DNA of 64,000 nt, taken from positions 868,001 through 932,000 of the forward strand of contig NZ_BMIB01000004.1 in assembly GCF_014641615.1 (NCBI RefSeq), written 5' to 3'. A program made the position numbers and the translations under genes. How positions within the stretch are numbered: the stretch's first letter is position 1; each line of letters starts with the position of its first letter. This document shows positions 63,563 through 64,000 of the stretch, in pieces. The stretch is from Filimonas zeae (lineage in GTDB: Bacteria > Bacteroidota > Bacteroidia > Chitinophagales > Chitinophagaceae). Under the pieces are notes generated by a model. The model ran no database searches, was not told the origin of the DNA, and saw only the letters and a program-made list of their open reading frames with translations.

Positions 63563-64000
63563 ATATCATTATTGATTGTAGTACGTTGTGTAACTGTGTG
63601 GTAACAACCTGTTGCAGCTGCTGCCGGAAAGCCGGTTCATCCAGATGCTGCAAACCACAGCCTATTCTGAACTCCTCCTTATTCAACACCATACAGGTAA
63701 CCGTTCCCGTAATCAGTGCAGCTACCTGCATGGCATTGACACCCTGCTTTACTTTTCCTTCCTGTTGCGCCCTTACTATCACCTCCCTCACCAGTACCGG
63801 ACTTTTCTCTGCCAATACATCCTGCGTTACTGCATTAGCTGCATCGGGCGCGAGATTGTTGGTATAAAAAAGCTGTGTAAGCACCAATGGGTTACGCAAC
63901 CCCTGTTCTATATATTCTTCTGTAATCAGTTCCAGCTGCTGCTGTAGCGTAAGTGCAGGCTGTAACACGGCTGTTTCCAAACGCTCCTGTATCTGTGTAA
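63555..64000 (-). CDS. TetR-family repressor of the efflux operon (C-terminal part)
   Basis: The open frame runs off the window edge with no stop, so only the last about 148 residues are seen. The visible part is all helical: TLQQQLELITEEYIEQGLRNPLVLTQLFY ... LVREVIVRAQQEGKVKQGVNAMQVAALITGTVTCMVL, the ligand-binding and dimerisation half of TetR proteins. The N-terminal helix-turn-helix lies beyond 64000. A TTG at 63980 is inside the gene, not its start. As first gene of tetR-tolC-emrA-emrB it is the probable drug-responsive repressor of the operon. Confidence 0.8.
   Translation of the reverse strand, partial: TQIQERLETAVLQPALTLQQQLELITEEYIEQGLRNPLVLTQLFYTNNLAPDAANAVTQDVLAEKSPVLVREVIVRAQQEGKVKQGVNAMQVAALITGTVTCMVLNKEEFRIGCGLQHLDEPAFRQQLQQVVTTQLHNVLQSIMIYE

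Noticed and set aside
63586..63867. 93-codon Cys-rich plus-strand frame opposite the TetR gene
   Set aside because: Antisense shadow without motifs; the TetR frame on the other strand is coherent and coupled to tolC.

Overview
The window looks like a chromosomal segment of a Bacteroidota bacterium, most likely family Chitinophagaceae (Chitinophaga/Filimonas/Niastella-like). The reasons are two SusC/SusD pairs, a type IX secretion (T9SS) C-terminal signal, DUF4369-TlpA, a DUF47/Pit pair, MreBCD-RodA, many signal peptides ending in A-Q, promoters resembling the Bacteroidota TTG / TAnnTTTG consensus, and no strong Shine-Dalgarno sites. No tRNA, rRNA, CRISPR array, insertion sequence or prophage was recognised. 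Most of the content is housekeeping and envelope biology.

Layout. 1-3.9 kb: a cut-off ccoS and the copper ATPase ccoI, separated by an outer-membrane barrel gene on the other strand. 4-11.9 kb: M23 peptidase, alaS, a double-PDZ secreted protein, gatB and a DUF4369-TlpA lipoprotein. 11.9-21.6 kb: two tandem susC-susD pairs on the minus strand; each susC has a 5' leader of about 250 nt that shares promoter, small-ORF start and a conserved element with the other. 22-31 kb: an RND/MMPL exporter, a large surface protein (degenerate gluzincin + beta-propeller + barrel), a glyoxalase-II-like hydrolase and a secreted protein with a caspase-like His/Cys signature. 31-34 kb: a PhoB/PhoR-like two-component pair with a lipoprotein, then a frameshifted M57-type metalloprotease remnant. 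34.5-41.2 kb: a beta-helix lipoprotein with its TonB receptor, whose promoter carries Pho-box-like 11-bp repeats, and an AT-rich T9SS cargo gene. 41.3-45.1 kb: DUF47-Pit-galE-transketolase C-half. 45.2-47.7 kb: an ECF sigma operon with a YFD-repeat membrane protein and a Spy-like protein, then an MBL hydrolase. 47.7-54.2 kb (minus): rodA, mreD, mreC, mreB, a secreted protein with a DUF2723-like module, and purD. 54.4-58.6 kb: POT and OPT peptide transporters and a 54-aa membrane peptide. 58.6-64 kb (minus): tetR-tolC-emrA-emrB-usp drug efflux operon.

The least explained elements are the paired susC leaders, the caspase-like secreted protein, the pseudo-peptidase surface protein and the stand-alone DUF2723-like domain beside mreB. 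No single dramatic new system such as a defence island was identified. Functions are read from sequence motifs by eye; no database search was run.
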